64,000 nt of DNA from Streptomyces sp. NBC_01210 (GCF_036010325.1 NZ_CP108549.1:3038001-3102000); one strand, 5' to 3'. Shown: positions 23,778 to 35,194, counted from the stretch's first letter. The notes: generated by a model not told the origin, from the sequence alone. Program-made: numbers and translations.

Positions 23778-26384
23778 ATGCCTGCGATGTCCACCCCCAC
23801 GACTCCCACCATCGTGGTCGTCGGCCATGGCATGGTCGGCCAGCGATTCCTCGAGGCTCTCGCCGAGCGCGGGCTGACCGGGCGGGCGCGGATCGTCGTG
23901 CTGTGCGAGGAGCCCCGCGCCGCCTACGACCGGGTCCGGCTCAGCTCGTACTTCTCCGGCCAGACGCCCGAGCAACTCTCCCTGGTGGAGGGCGACTTCA
24001 TGGAGCGTCACGGCATCGAGCTGCATCTCGACGACCCGGCCGAGACCATCGACAGGGAGGCGCGCACGGTCACCTCGCGCGCCGGGCGGACCTTCGCGTA
24101 CGACACTCTCGTCCTGGCCACCGGCTCGTACCCCTTCGTACCGCCGGTGCCGGGCAAGGACGCCGAGGGCTGCTTCGTCTACCGCACCATCGAGGACCTC
24201 CTCGCGATCGAGGAGTACGCCAAGAACTGCACGACCGGCACCGTGGTCGGCGGCGGGCTGCTGGGCCTCGAGGCGGCCGGGGCGCTCAAGGGGCTGGGGC
24301 TCGCCACGCACATCGTCGAGTTCAATCCGCGGCTGATGGCCATACAGGTGGACGAGGGCGGCGGCGCCGCGCTGCGCCGCACCGTCGAGAACATGGGCCT
24401 GATCGTGCACACGGGCGTCGGCGGGAAGGAGATCACGGCGGGCGAGGACGGCGCGGTGACCGCGATGGCGCTGTCGGACGGCTCGTCCATCGACACCGAC
24501 CTGGTCATCTTCTCGGCCGGAGTGCGGCCCAGGGACCAGCTCGCCCGCGAGAGCGGGCTCACCGTCGGCGAACGCGGCGGCATCACGGTCGACGAGCAGT
24601 GCCGTACGAGCGACCCCGCGGTGTACGCGATCGGCGAGTGTGCGCTGGCCGCCGACGGCCGGGTGTACGGGCTGGTCGCGCCCGGATACGAGATGGCGGA
24701 GGTGGCCGCTGACGCCATCGCCGGAGAGGCCGGAAAGGCAGGCGGCTTCACGGGCGCCGATACCTCCACCAAGCTCAAGCTGCTGGGTGTGGACGTGGCG
24801 TCCTTCGGCGACGCGCAGGGCACGGCCGAGGGCTGCCTGGACGTCGTCTACTCCGACTCCCGCTCCGGCGTCTACAAGAAGCTGGTCATCGGCCGCGAGG
24901 GCGAGCTGCTCGGCGGTGTACTGGTCGGTGACGCCGACTCCTACGGCATGCTGCGCCCGCTCACCGGCTCCGTCCCGCCGCTCCCGCCCGAACAGCTCGT
25001 GCTGCCGGCCGGGATCGGCGCACCGGCCGCGCTCGGCCCGTCCGCGCTGCCCGACGACGCGGTCATCTGCTCCTGCCACAACGTCACCAAGGGCACGATC
25101 CGCGGCGCGGTCACCGAACACTCCTGCACGACCGTGCCCGAGGTGAAGAAGTGCACCAAGGCCGGTACGGGCTGCGGCAGTTGCGTCAAGGTGCTGGGCC
25201 AGCTGGTCAATGCCGAGCTGGAGTCCTCGGGCGTCGAGGTCGACAAGGGCCTGTGCGCCTGCTTCGCCCAGACCCGCCAGGAGCTGTACGAAACCGTGCG
25301 CGCGCTGCGCATCACCTCGTACCAGAAGCTCCTCGACGCGCACGGACGCGAGGCGGCCCGCGGCGGCAACGGCTGTGAGATCTGCAAGCCGACGGTCGCC
25401 TCGATCATCGCCTCGCTGGCGCCGACGATCGGCGCCGACGGCTATGTGCTGGAGGGCGAGCAGGCCGCGCTGCAGGACACCAACGACCACTTCCTCGCCA
25501 ATATGCAGAAGAACGGTTCGTACTCGATCGTGCCGCGTATCCCGGGCGGCGAGATCACTCCCGAGAAGCTGATCGTGATCGGCGAGGTGGCCCGCGACTA
25601 CGGGCTCTATACGAAGATCACGGGCGGCCAGCGGATCGACCTGTTCGGCGCGCGCGTCGATCAACTGCCGCTGATCTGGGCGCGGCTGGTGGAGGCAGGC
25701 TTCGAGTCCGGGCATGCGTACGGCAAGGCTCTGCGCACCGTGAAGTCCTGTGTGGGCCAGACCTGGTGCCGTTACGGCGTGCAGGACTCGGTCCGGATGG
25801 CCATCGATCTGGAGCTGCGCTACCGGGGCCTGCGCTCCCCGCACAAGCTGAAGTCGGCGGTCTCCGGCTGTCAGCGCGAGTGCGCGGAGGCGCAGAGCAA
25901 GGACTTCGGCGTCATCGCCACGGCCAACGGCTGGAACCTGTATGTCGGCGGCAATGGCGGCGCGACCCCGCGCCACGCCGATCTGCTCGCGCAGGATCTC
26001 TCCGACGCGGAACTGGTCCGGCTCATCGACCGGTTCCTGATGTTCTACATCCGTACCGCCGACCGGCTGGAGCGCACCTCGACCTGGCTGGAGCGGATCG
26101 AGGGCGGCCTCGATCACGTACGGGATGTGGTCGTCCATGACTCACTGGGCATCTGCGCGGAACTCGAATCGCTGATGGCGGACCATGTCGCGGGCTACCG
26201 CGACGAGTGGTCCGAAACCATCAACGACCCGGAGCGGCTGCGCCGCTTCGTCTCCTTCGTGAACGCGCCCGAAGTCCCGGACCCGACGGTGAAGTTCGTG
26301 CCCGAGCGCGACCAGGTCAAGCCCGATCTGCCGCTGCTGACCATCCGCCCGCTGGAAGTCCTGGAAGGTACCGCCACCCGATGA
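23778..26384 (+). CDS. nirB: Assimilatory nitrite reductase [NAD(P)H], large subunit
   Basis: An 868-residue cytoplasmic enzyme reducing nitrite to ammonium. Domain order: FAD/NAD(P) oxidoreductase (about 1-415, with VVVGHGMVGQRFLEAL and the AIGE motif), a BFD-like [2Fe-2S] domain CSCHNVTKGTI with CGSC (about 431-470), a second similar segment with CACF and CEIC, then the ferredoxin-like half-domain and the siroheme/[4Fe-4S] site: CVGQTWCRYG followed by SGCQRECAE (four Cys ligands). ATG at 23778 is chosen over ATGs at 23760 and 23763 because GGAGG at 23765 is correctly spaced for it. It overlaps nirD by 4 nt. GlnR control is probable through the site at 22480. Confidence 0.95.
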   Translation: MPAMSTPTTPTIVVVGHGMVGQRFLEALAERGLTGRARIVVLCEEPRAAYDRVRLSSYFSGQTPEQLSLVEGDFMERHGIELHLDDPAETIDREARTVTSRAGRTFAYDTLVLATGSYPFVPPVPGKDAEGCFVYRTIEDLLAIEEYAKNCTTGTVVGGGLLGLEAAGALKGLGLATHIVEFNPRLMAIQVDEGGGAALRRTVENMGLIVHTGVGGKEITAGEDGAVTAMALSDGSSIDTDLVIFSAGVRPRDQLARESGLTVGERGGITVDEQCRTSDPAVYAIGECALAADGRVYGLVAPGYEMAEVAADAIAGEAGKAGGFTGADTSTKLKLLGVDVASFGDAQGTAEGCLDVVYSDSRSGVYKKLVIGREGELLGGVLVGDADSYGMLRPLTGSVPPLPPEQLVLPAGIGAPAALGPSALPDDAVICSCHNVTKGTIRGAVTEHSCTTVPEVKKCTKAGTGCGSCVKVLGQLVNAELESSGVEVDKGLCACFAQTRQELYETVRALRITSYQKLLDAHGREAARGGNGCEICKPTVASIIASLAPTIGADGYVLEGEQAALQDTNDHFLANMQKNGSYSIVPRIPGGEITPEKLIVIGEVARDYGLYTKITGGQRIDLFGARVDQLPLIWARLVEAGFESGHAYGKALRTVKSCVGQTWCRYGVQDSVRMAIDLELRYRGLRSPHKLKSAVSGCQRECAEAQSKDFGVIATANGWNLYVGGNGGATPRHADLLAQDLSDAELVRLIDRFLMFYIRTADRLERTSTWLERIEGGLDHVRDVVVHDSLGICAELESLMADHVAGYRDEWSETINDPERLRRFVSFVNAPEVPDPTVKFVPERDQVKPDLPLLTIRPLEVLEGTATR

Positions 26385-26746
26385 CGATCGCACCCGAGCA
26401 GACTGCCCCCGTAACGACGGAAACACAGGTCCAGCTCCGCCTGGGCCAGGAGTGGATCGCGCTCTGCGCGCTGTCCCTGCTCACCCCGGGCCGCGGGGTC
26501 GCGGCCCTGCTGCCGGACGGCCGCCAGGCCGCGGTCTTCCTGGACCGCGAGGGCACTCCGTACGCCATCGACAACCAGGACCCCTTCGCCGGGGCCCAGG
26601 TCCTCTCCCGGGGCCTCGTCGGCTCGTCCTCCGGCGGCCCCTTCGTCGCGTCGCCGCTGCTCAAGCAGCGCTTCGACCTGGCGACCGGGCGCTGCCTGGA
26701 CGACGATTCGGTCTCGGTGACGGCCTACGAGGTACGGCTGAACTGA
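26381..26746 (+). CDS. nirD: Nitrite reductase small subunit
   Basis: A 121-residue Rieske-fold subunit of the NirBD complex. The region GTPYAIDNQDPFAGAQVLSRG (about 56-76) and the closing CLDDDSVSVTAYEVRL match NirD. The CxH/CxxH ligands of true Rieske proteins are absent, as is usual for NirD, so it is structural rather than redox-active. ATG at 26381 forms ATGA with the nirB stop, fixing the start. It ends the operon; no strong terminator follows, only a GC-rich stretch. Confidence 0.93.
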   Translation: MTIAPEQTAPVTTETQVQLRLGQEWIALCALSLLTPGRGVAALLPDGRQAAVFLDREGTPYAIDNQDPFAGAQVLSRGLVGSSSGGPFVASPLLKQRFDLATGRCLDDDSVSVTAYEVRLN

Positions 26747-26852
26747 CCTCGGACTCCGCTCACACGTCGTCGGTCACTGCCCTGACTCCTCGCGACGCGT
26801 GAGCGGCCGGCCGGCCGGCGTGGGCCGTGGGGGGCGGCCCGGCCGGTGCGGC

Positions 26853-26872
26853 CCGACATTCGTGAACGTCGG
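26853..26872. promoter_or_regulatory. Imperfect palindrome upstream of the SDR gene
   Basis: CCGACATTC-GT-GAACGTCGG, 9-bp arms with one mismatch, lies 86 nt before the SDR start. A repressor site is possible; no regulator is encoded beside it. Confidence 0.35.
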
Positions 26873-26957
26873 CGGAACCCGATGGGCCGGGTCGTGGCTC
26901 CTCGGCCTGACGGTTCGTAGGCTGGGCAGTCAACGTTTCCTAGCGAGGGGCTCAGCC

Positions 26958-27884
26958 ATGGCGGGCTGGAACGCGAGCGACATCCCCGATCAGTCCGGAC
27001 GCACCGCCGTGGTCACCGGTGCCAACAGTGGCATCGGACTCGTCACGGCCCAGGAGCTGGCCCGCCGCGGCGCGCGCGTGGTTCTCGCGTGCCGCAGCAC
27101 GGTCCGGGGCGAGCAGGCGGAGGCCCGCGTCAAACGCGAAGTGCCGGACGCCGAGGTGGAGTTCAGGTCGCTGGACCTGGCGGATCTGTCCTCCGTACGG
27201 GAGTTCGCGGCCGCGTACCCGTACGAGAACCTCGATCTGCTCATCAACAACGCCGGCGTGATGGCCCTGCCGTACGGGAAGACCGCCGACGGCTTCGAGA
27301 CGCAGTTCGGCATCAACCACCTCGGGCACTTCGCGCTGACCGGGCTGCTGCTGCCGAAGCTGCTGGACACGCCGGGCGCGCGCGTGGTGAGCCTGTCCAG
27401 CGGGCTGCACGCCATGGCCAATCTCGACATTGCGGATCTCAACAGCGAGCGGCACTACCGCCGTTGGGTGGCCTACGCCCGTTCCAAGACGGCGAACCTG
27501 CTCTTTGTGCACGAGCTGGCGAGGCGGCTGCGCGCCGCCGGGTCCGACGTCGTCGCGGCGGCCGCCCACCCCGGCTACGCCGCCACCAACCTCCAGGCGG
27601 CGAGCGCGAGGATGGAGGGCCGCATGATCAGGGAACGGATCATGGAGTTCGGCAACCGGATCGCCGCGCAGCCCGCCGAGTCCGGGGCGCTGCCGACGCT
27701 GTACGCGGCCACCGCGCCGGGCGTACGGCCCGACTCCTTCACCGGACCGAAGTTCCAGGGCTGGCGGGGCGCGCCCGCACCTTCCCGACGGGCCAAATGG
27801 ACCCGGAACGATGTGGCGGGCGAGCGGTTGTGGGCGGCGTCCGAGCAGCTCACCGGGGTGACGTACGAGGGACTCAAGGCCTGA
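26958..27884 (+). CDS. Short-chain dehydrogenase/reductase
   Basis: A 308-residue NAD(P)-dependent SDR of the classical type, similar to the retinol dehydrogenase/WW-domain oxidoreductase branch common in actinobacteria. Seen: cofactor motif TGANSGIG at about 19-26, a basic residue soon after (ACRS), NNAG at about 98-101, the active-site Ser in VVSLSSGLH, and YARSK (Tyr and Lys of the catalytic YxxxK) near 174-178. ATG at 26958 has GAGGGG upstream; longer in-frame translation is Gly/Arg-rich and unsupported. The substrate is unknown. It stands alone ahead of the P450 gene, separated by 151 nt containing a palindrome. Confidence 0.9.
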   Translation: MAGWNASDIPDQSGRTAVVTGANSGIGLVTAQELARRGARVVLACRSTVRGEQAEARVKREVPDAEVEFRSLDLADLSSVREFAAAYPYENLDLLINNAGVMALPYGKTADGFETQFGINHLGHFALTGLLLPKLLDTPGARVVSLSSGLHAMANLDIADLNSERHYRRWVAYARSKTANLLFVHELARRLRAAGSDVVAAAAHPGYAATNLQAASARMEGRMIRERIMEFGNRIAAQPAESGALPTLYAATAPGVRPDSFTGPKFQGWRGAPAPSRRAKWTRNDVAGERLWAASEQLTGVTYEGLKA

Positions 27885-27969
27885 GCGCTCGCGCGCCTGA
27901 CGGCGGGTGTGCACCATGGAATCCGGGGCCCGCGCCGCCCTTGGGCTGTTTGGCCGAACTTCACATGGA

Positions 27970-27996
27970 CCATTAGATGCCCGAGGCATCTAATGG
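27970..27996. promoter_or_regulatory. Perfect 12-bp inverted repeat upstream of the P450 gene
   Basis: CCATTAGATGCC-CGA-GGCATCTAATGG: two perfect 12-bp arms with a 3-nt centre, unusually AT-rich for this genome, ending 39 nt before the P450 start and 85 nt after the SDR stop. Size and symmetry fit a TetR- or MarR-type operator. A terminator is possible but less likely because the stem is AT-rich. Confidence 0.75.
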
Positions 27997-28035
27997 TGTT
28001 CGGCAAGGCGGACTCTCTTCGCTCGCGAGGTCACC

Positions 28036-29253
28036 ATGACAGAACCACTCGTATCGGCACCCGTCGACTCAGAACCCGTAGCGTTTCCTCAGGACCGCAG
28101 CTGCCCCTACCACCCGCCCACTCCCTACCAGCCACTCCGCGAGGCCCGGCCGCTCTCCCGGGTCTCCCTCTTCGACGGGCGCACCGTCTGGGTGGTCACC
28201 GGGCACGCGACGGCGCGCGAGCTGCTGGCCGACCAACGGCTCTCCACCAACCGCGAGAACCGCGCGTTCCCCATGCCCACGGAGCGCTTCGCGCGGCTGC
28301 GCAACCGCCGCACAGCGCTGCTCGGCGTCGACGACCCCGAGCACAACACCCAGCGCCGGATGCTCATCCCCAGTTTCACCCTCAAACGCATCACCGCCCT
28401 GCGCCCGCAGATCCAGCAGACCGTGGACCGGCTGCTCGACGCCATGACCGATCAGGGACCGCCCGCCGAGCTGGTGAGCGCCTTCGCCCTGCCGGTGCCG
28501 TCGATGGTGATCTGCGCCCTGCTCGGCGTCCCGTACGCCGACCACGACTTCTTCGAGGCGCAGTCGCGGCGGCTGCTGCGCGGACCGGCCCCCGCCGACA
28601 CGGAGGACGCGCGCGACCAGCTGAACGACTACATCGGCGCGCTGATCGACCGGAAGCGGAAGGACCCGGGCGAGGCGCTGCTCGACGACCTCATCCAGCA
28701 GCAGCTGCACGAAGGCACGGTGAACCGGCACGAGTTGGTCAGCCTCGCCACGATCCTGCTCGTCGCGGGCCACGAAACCACGGCGAACATGATCTCGCTG
28801 GGCACCTTCACCCTGCTCCAGCACCCGGAACAGCTGGCCGAGCTGCGGACGGAGGAGTCGCTGATGCCCACCGCAGTCGAGGAGCTGCTGCGGTTCCTGT
28901 CGATCGCCGACGGGATGCTGCGGGTGGCCACAGAGGACATCGAGGTGGCCGGGACGACCATCCGGGCCGACGAGGGCGTCGTCTTCTCGACGTCCCTCAT
29001 CAACCGCGACACCGCCGCCTACCAGGCGCCGGACACACTCGACTGGCACCGTTCGGCCCGCCACCATGTCGCCTTCGGCTTCGGCATCCACCAGTGCCTG
29101 GGACAGAATCTGGCCCGCGCGGAGATGGAGATCGCGCTGCGGACGCTCTTCGACCGGCTGCCAGGACTGCGGCTTGCGGCGCCCGCCGAGACGATCCCCT
29201 TCAAACCCGGCGACACGCTCCAGGGGATGATCGAACTCCCCGTGACCTGGTAG
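28036..29253 (+). CDS. Cytochrome P450
   Basis: A 405-residue soluble bacterial P450 monooxygenase. Motifs in order: I-helix AGHETT near 245-250, ExxR in VEELLRFL near 285, the FSTSLINRD segment, and the heme loop FGFGIHQCLG with axial Cys354. The heme loop resembles the CYP105 family, which oxidises diverse xenobiotics and secondary metabolites; the substrate is not predictable. ATG at 28036 lies behind GAGG. It is followed after 5 nt by its own ferredoxin gene, giving a self-contained electron transfer pair that still needs a ferredoxin reductase from elsewhere. The palindrome at 27970 probably controls it. Confidence 0.93.
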   Translation: MTEPLVSAPVDSEPVAFPQDRSCPYHPPTPYQPLREARPLSRVSLFDGRTVWVVTGHATARELLADQRLSTNRENRAFPMPTERFARLRNRRTALLGVDDPEHNTQRRMLIPSFTLKRITALRPQIQQTVDRLLDAMTDQGPPAELVSAFALPVPSMVICALLGVPYADHDFFEAQSRRLLRGPAPADTEDARDQLNDYIGALIDRKRKDPGEALLDDLIQQQLHEGTVNRHELVSLATILLVAGHETTANMISLGTFTLLQHPEQLAELRTEESLMPTAVEELLRFLSIADGMLRVATEDIEVAGTTIRADEGVVFSTSLINRDTAAYQAPDTLDWHRSARHHVAFGFGIHQCLGQNLARAEMEIALRTLFDRLPGLRLAAPAETIPFKPGDTLQGMIELPVTW

Positions 29254-29258
29254 CCGCC

Positions 29259-29474
29259 ATGGGTACCGACCGTACGGACATCGGCATCGCCATCGACAAG
29301 GACAGGTGCATCGGGGCGGGGCAGTGCGCGCTGACCGCGCCGGAGGTGTTCACCCAGGACGACGACGGATTCAGCGAGCTGCTGCCTGGCCACGAGGCCG
29401 GCGCGGGCAGTCCGCTCGTACGGGAGGCGGCCCGGGCGTGCCCGGTGGGGGCGATCCGGCTCTCGCACGGCTGA
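29259..29474 (+). CDS. [3Fe-4S] ferredoxin, P450 partner
   Basis: A 71-residue ferredoxin. Ligands C17-x5-C23 and C61-P give the three-Cys pattern of actinobacterial [3Fe-4S] ferredoxins linked to P450s (position 20 is Ala, so no fourth ligand). It passes electrons to the P450 encoded 5 nt upstream and is cytoplasmic. ATG at 29259 comes directly after the P450 stop; no separate ribosome site is strong, consistent with coupled translation. Confidence 0.92.
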   Translation: MGTDRTDIGIAIDKDRCIGAGQCALTAPEVFTQDDDGFSELLPGHEAGAGSPLVREAARACPVGAIRLSHG

Positions 29475-29570
29475 GACCCGCGCGTCGGGCGGGCGCGATG
29501 GTGGCCGGGTCCGCCCGGCAGTCGGTTCCTCCTCCATCGCCGGACGCCCTGGAAGGACAGGCCCGTCCCG

Positions 29571-29596
29571 GGGCCCCGGGACGAAGTCCGGGGCCC
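29571..29596 (+). terminator. GC-rich hairpin behind the P450-ferredoxin pair
   Basis: GGGCCCCGGGAC-GAA-GTCCGGGGCCC, an 11-bp stem with one bulged G and a 3-nt loop, lies 97 nt past the ferredoxin stop. It overlaps an 18-bp perfect palindrome at 29565-29582. Confidence 0.6.
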
Positions 29597-29805
29597 GGCG
29601 TCGCGACAGGACGCCCAGGTGGTGAACGGCGCACGCCGGGCGCGCGCCGGGCGCAACCTTCCCTACCCCCGAGTCGGCGCGCTGGTCGACCGCTGTACGT
29701 CACCACTCGTTGACGTGCTGTCAATTCACGACTCCTAGGTTCCGGTATCGCGCCAACTCGGGGCGTCGACCGGCGCCCCGGAGCAGTCACCACCCTGGAG
29801 TGACA
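29597..29805 (+). promoter_or_regulatory. Non-coding stretch with possible promoter of the PhoX-like gene
   Basis: Part of a 331-nt space without a gene. A TTGACG hexamer at 29710-29715 and TAGGTT at 29736-29741 resemble vegetative -35 and -10 boxes, though the 20-nt spacer is long. No clear PHO box (GTTCACC repeats) is seen. The remainder is GC-rich without notable structure. Confidence 0.35.
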
Positions 29806-30966
29806 GTGGAACGTCGCAACTTCCTGCGCGGAGCAGTCATCGGCACGTCCGCCGCCGCCTTCGGCGGCACCCTGATGCGCGGTGCCGCCTACGCCGCCCC
29901 GGCCCAGCCCGGCCCGGGGCCCTACGGGGCCCTCGGCGCGGCGGACGCCAACGGCATTCAGCTGCCCAGCGGGTTCAGCAGCCGGGTGATCGCCCGGTCC
30001 GGTCAGAACGTCGGCTCGACCTCGTACAAGTGGCACAACGCCCCCGACGGCGGTGCCTGCTTCGCGGACGGCTCGGGCTGGATCTATGTCTCCAACTCGG
30101 AGATCAACCCGTCCGGCGGCGCGAGCGCGGTGAAGCTCTCCTCGGCCGGCGCGATCACCGGCGCGTACAGGATCCTCTCCAACACCCGCCAGAACTGCGC
30201 GGGCGGCAAGACGCCGTGGAACACCTGGCTGTCGTGCGAGGAGGTCAGCCTCGGGTACGTCTACGAGACCGACCCGTACGGCGTGAACGCCGCCGTACGC
30301 CGGGACGCCATGGGCAAGTTCAAGCACGAGGCCGCGGCCGCCGACCCGGTGCGCCATGTCATCTACCTGACCGAGGACGAGACCAACGGCTGCCTCTACC
30401 GGTTCATCCCCACCACCTGGGGCAACCTCGCCTCCGGCACGCTCCAGGTGCTCGTCGCGGGCTCCGGCACCTCCGGCTCCTTCACCTGGCAGAACGTGCC
30501 CGACCCGGACGGTTCGCCGACCGCGACCCGCAGCCAGGTCTCCGGCGCCAAGCACTTCAACGGCGGCGAGGGCTGTCACTACGCCAATGACACCGTCTGG
30601 TTCACGACCAAGGGCGACAACCGGGTCTGGCAGCTCAATCTCGCCAACAGCACCTACGAACTGGCCTACGACGACTCGCTGGTGGTCGGCGGCGGCGCCC
30701 CGCTGACGGGTGTGGACAACGTCACCGGCTCGTCCTCCGGCGATCTGTTCGTCGCCGAGGACGGCGGCAACATGGAGATCTGCATCATCACTCCGGACGA
30801 CGTCGTCGCGGTGTTCCTGCGGATCACCGGCCAGTCCTCGTCCGAGATCACCGGACCGGCGTTCTCACCCGACGGTACCCGGCTGTACTTCTCCAGCCAG
30901 CGCGGTACGAGCGGCTCCTCGTCGGGCGGCATCACCTACGAGGTGGCGGGACCGTTCCGGGCATAG
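29806..30966 (+). CDS. Tat-exported PhoX/DUF839-like protein
   Basis: A 386-residue secreted protein with a twin-arginine signal: ERRNFLRG at residues 2-9, a hydrophobic core, and AYAAP near the predicted cleavage site. The mature part has DUF839/PhoX features: WLSCEEVSLGYVYETDP (about 144-160), GKFKHEAAAADP, YLTEDETNGCLYRFIP and FSPDGTRLYFSSQRG near the end. PhoX enzymes are Ca2+/Fe-dependent phosphatases. Several metal-ligand Glu/Asp regions are recognisable, but I cannot confirm all residues, so activity is probable, not certain. GTG at 29806 has GGAG 8 nt upstream. Its 3' end overlaps the convergent regulator gene by 31 nt. Confidence 0.85.
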   Translation: MERRNFLRGAVIGTSAAAFGGTLMRGAAYAAPAQPGPGPYGALGAADANGIQLPSGFSSRVIARSGQNVGSTSYKWHNAPDGGACFADGSGWIYVSNSEINPSGGASAVKLSSAGAITGAYRILSNTRQNCAGGKTPWNTWLSCEEVSLGYVYETDPYGVNAAVRRDAMGKFKHEAAAADPVRHVIYLTEDETNGCLYRFIPTTWGNLASGTLQVLVAGSGTSGSFTWQNVPDPDGSPTATRSQVSGAKHFNGGEGCHYANDTVWFTTKGDNRVWQLNLANSTYELAYDDSLVVGGGAPLTGVDNVTGSSSGDLFVAEDGGNMEICIITPDDVVAVFLRITGQSSSEITGPAFSPDGTRLYFSSQRGTSGSSSGGITYEVAGPFRA

Positions 30967-31955
30967 CCCGCGGCCTCCGCAGTGGCGCCGCCCCGCAGCA
31001 GGGCGGCGCCCAGCGGAGTGACGGTGTGCAGGACGGCGTTGCCGTGGCGCAGCGTCACCACCAGGCCCGCCTCCCGCAGGACGGCCGCGTGCTGGCTCGC
31101 GGAGGCGAGGGACACCCCTGCCCGGCGGGCCAGTTCGCTGGTCGTACAGCCGAAGCGGATGGCCTGCAGGACGGCGGAACGAGTGTGGCCGACAAGCTTG
31201 CCCAGCGAGGGGCCGCCGGCCTCACTGAAGGCCGGCCCGCTGCTGTGGGCGGCCGGATAGACGAGGACGGGCGGGAGCGCGGCGTCGCGGTAGACCACCG
31301 GTGTGCCGCGGCAGAAGAACGACGGCTGGAGCAGCAACCCCCGCCCGTCCAGGTGCAGTTCGCGGGTGACGGGATAGTCGGCCTCCAGGACCGGCGGCCG
31401 CCAGCGCAGCACCGGCGGCAGTGACGTGAGCAGTTCGTCCGCGCCGCCGTCGAGCAGCGCGCGGCCGCGCACGGCACGGTCCGCCTCCACCCTGGCCTGG
31501 ATATGCGGCCAGTACGGCTCCACAGCGGCCCGGTGATAGCCCCGCAGCGCCCCCACGAGCCGTGCCAGCGGCTCGGGCCTGCCCTCGGCGAGGGCGACGA
31601 GCCGGCCGGGCAGTACGGGCACGGTGGCGCGGTCCGCGGCGGCCAGGGCGAGTTCGGTGTGCAGGCGCACGGCCGGGGTGGCACGCAGCGCCTCCAGGCC
31701 CGCGTCCAGCCCGCCCTGCCCTTCGGGAGGCGTCAGGAAGTCCGGGAAATAACCCCGCGGCGGAACCAGCGCGGCAAGCAGGCGTGTTTCACCATTCAAC
31801 CGGGCGCGAGTCTCCGAGCGCCATTCTCCGAAGACGAGCGCGCCGCGCCGATCCCGCAATCGGTGAAAGCTGAGAATCGTTTCCCACAAAGCATCCGGTC
31901 TGGCCCCCATCCGCACTCTGGCTAGGTCGTCCCCAGTGAAATGGATACGAAGCAC
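30936..31955 (-). CDS. ArsR-type winged-helix regulator with DUF5937-like N-terminus
   Basis: A 339-residue predicted transcriptional regulator. The N-terminal 240 residues start VLRIHFTGDDLARVRMGARPD and match the actinobacterial DUF5937-type sensing domain; the C-terminus is an ArsR-like helix-turn-helix: GHTRSAVLQAIRFGCTTSELARRAGVSLASASQHAAVLREAGLV (quoted parts lie at about 260-303). No Cys metal site is evident. GTG at 31955 is chosen: it follows GGTGGGGG and family members begin here. The last 10 codons overlap the PhoX-like gene on the other strand. The target may include itself, given the dyad at 32030. Confidence 0.8.
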   Translation of the reverse strand: MLRIHFTGDDLARVRMGARPDALWETILSFHRLRDRRGALVFGEWRSETRARLNGETRLLAALVPPRGYFPDFLTPPEGQGGLDAGLEALRATPAVRLHTELALAAADRATVPVLPGRLVALAEGRPEPLARLVGALRGYHRAAVEPYWPHIQARVEADRAVRGRALLDGGADELLTSLPPVLRWRPPVLEADYPVTRELHLDGRGLLLQPSFFCRGTPVVYRDAALPPVLVYPAAHSSGPAFSEAGGPSLGKLVGHTRSAVLQAIRFGCTTSELARRAGVSLASASQHAAVLREAGLVVTLRHGNAVLHTVTPLGAALLRGGATAEAAGYARNGPATS

Positions 31956-32029
31956 CGAACCCCCACCTGTTGCATCCGCAATCGCCCCGATCACTGAGTA
32001 TGCACGCCATCACAGGACGTTACCACGGT

Positions 32030-32049
32030 GTTTCAGCCACAGTTGAAAC
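32030..32049 (-). promoter_or_regulatory. Candidate operator of the ArsR-type regulator
   Basis: GTTTCA-8 nt-TGAAAC, perfect 6-bp arms, 75 nt upstream of the regulator's GTG. The spacing is typical of winged-helix dimer sites and the position fits autoregulation. Confidence 0.45.
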
Positions 32050-32203
32050 GCCTCGCGGGGGGTGGGTGCCAACCGAAAGGCTGTACGACGTCGGGCATGA
32101 ACCTTCCGTCTCCGATGTGACGTTGCGAAGGCCGTGGGGGGCTTTGGAACGTCCGGCGGCGGGTGACGGAAGGTGCGGCTCCGTGTCCGGCACGGGTAAT
32201 GGG

Positions 32204-32237
32204 GCGCGGCCCGCGGATGGGGATCCGCGGGCCGCGC
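32204..32237 (-). terminator. Second hairpin downstream of ppdK
   Basis: A perfect 15-bp stem, GCGCGGCCCGCGGAT with its complement, and loop GGGG. It lies 250 nt past the ppdK stop and could be a back-up terminator or protect the regulator gene from read-through. Confidence 0.65.
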
Positions 32238-32358
32238 TCCGCCCGTTATTTCGCGCCCCGAATTTGGCAGAAATTCGATTGCGGTTCAACGTCCATGATT
32301 CAACAGGGAATCGGGCCGGGCCGAAAAGGGAAACAGAACGGCACAGGGATGAACACAT

Positions 32359-32398
32359 GGAAGGGGCGGGCGCCCCGCACAAGGCGCCCGCCCCTTCC
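32359..32398 (-). terminator. ppdK terminator
   Basis: A perfect 16-bp stem beginning GGAAGGGGCGGGCGCC with an 8-nt loop, 88 nt past the ppdK stop. One of the strongest hairpins in the window. Confidence 0.85.
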
Positions 32399-32485
32399 CT
32401 TTCGGTGTTCCGGAGCCGCTACCGGGCCGGTGAGGGTCGACCGACTGGGGGCAAGCCCCCAGACCCCGGCGCCGGCTCCGGTGAC

Positions 32486-35194
<2,709 letters not shown>

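Larger units (their letters stand above)
31956..32485. other. 530-nt intergenic region with a dyad and two terminators
   Basis: No gene is credible here. It holds, in order, the regulator's ribosome site, a 6-8-6 dyad at 32030-32049, a moderately AT-rich stretch (about 32240-32340) and two strong hairpins, which face the 3' end of ppdK. Confidence 0.6.

Noticed and set aside
26381..26746. NirD as a broken Rieske protein because cluster ligands are missing
   Set aside because: Absence of these ligands is normal for NirD subunits.
26853..26872. LexA (SOS) box before the SDR gene
   Set aside because: GAAC and GTTC spacing does not match the actinobacterial GAAC-x4-GTTC site; kept only as an unspecified palindrome.
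29565..29582. 18-bp perfect palindrome behind the ferredoxin gene as an operator
   Set aside because: It consists only of G/C runs typical of Streptomyces intergenic DNA and overlaps a better explained terminator hairpin.
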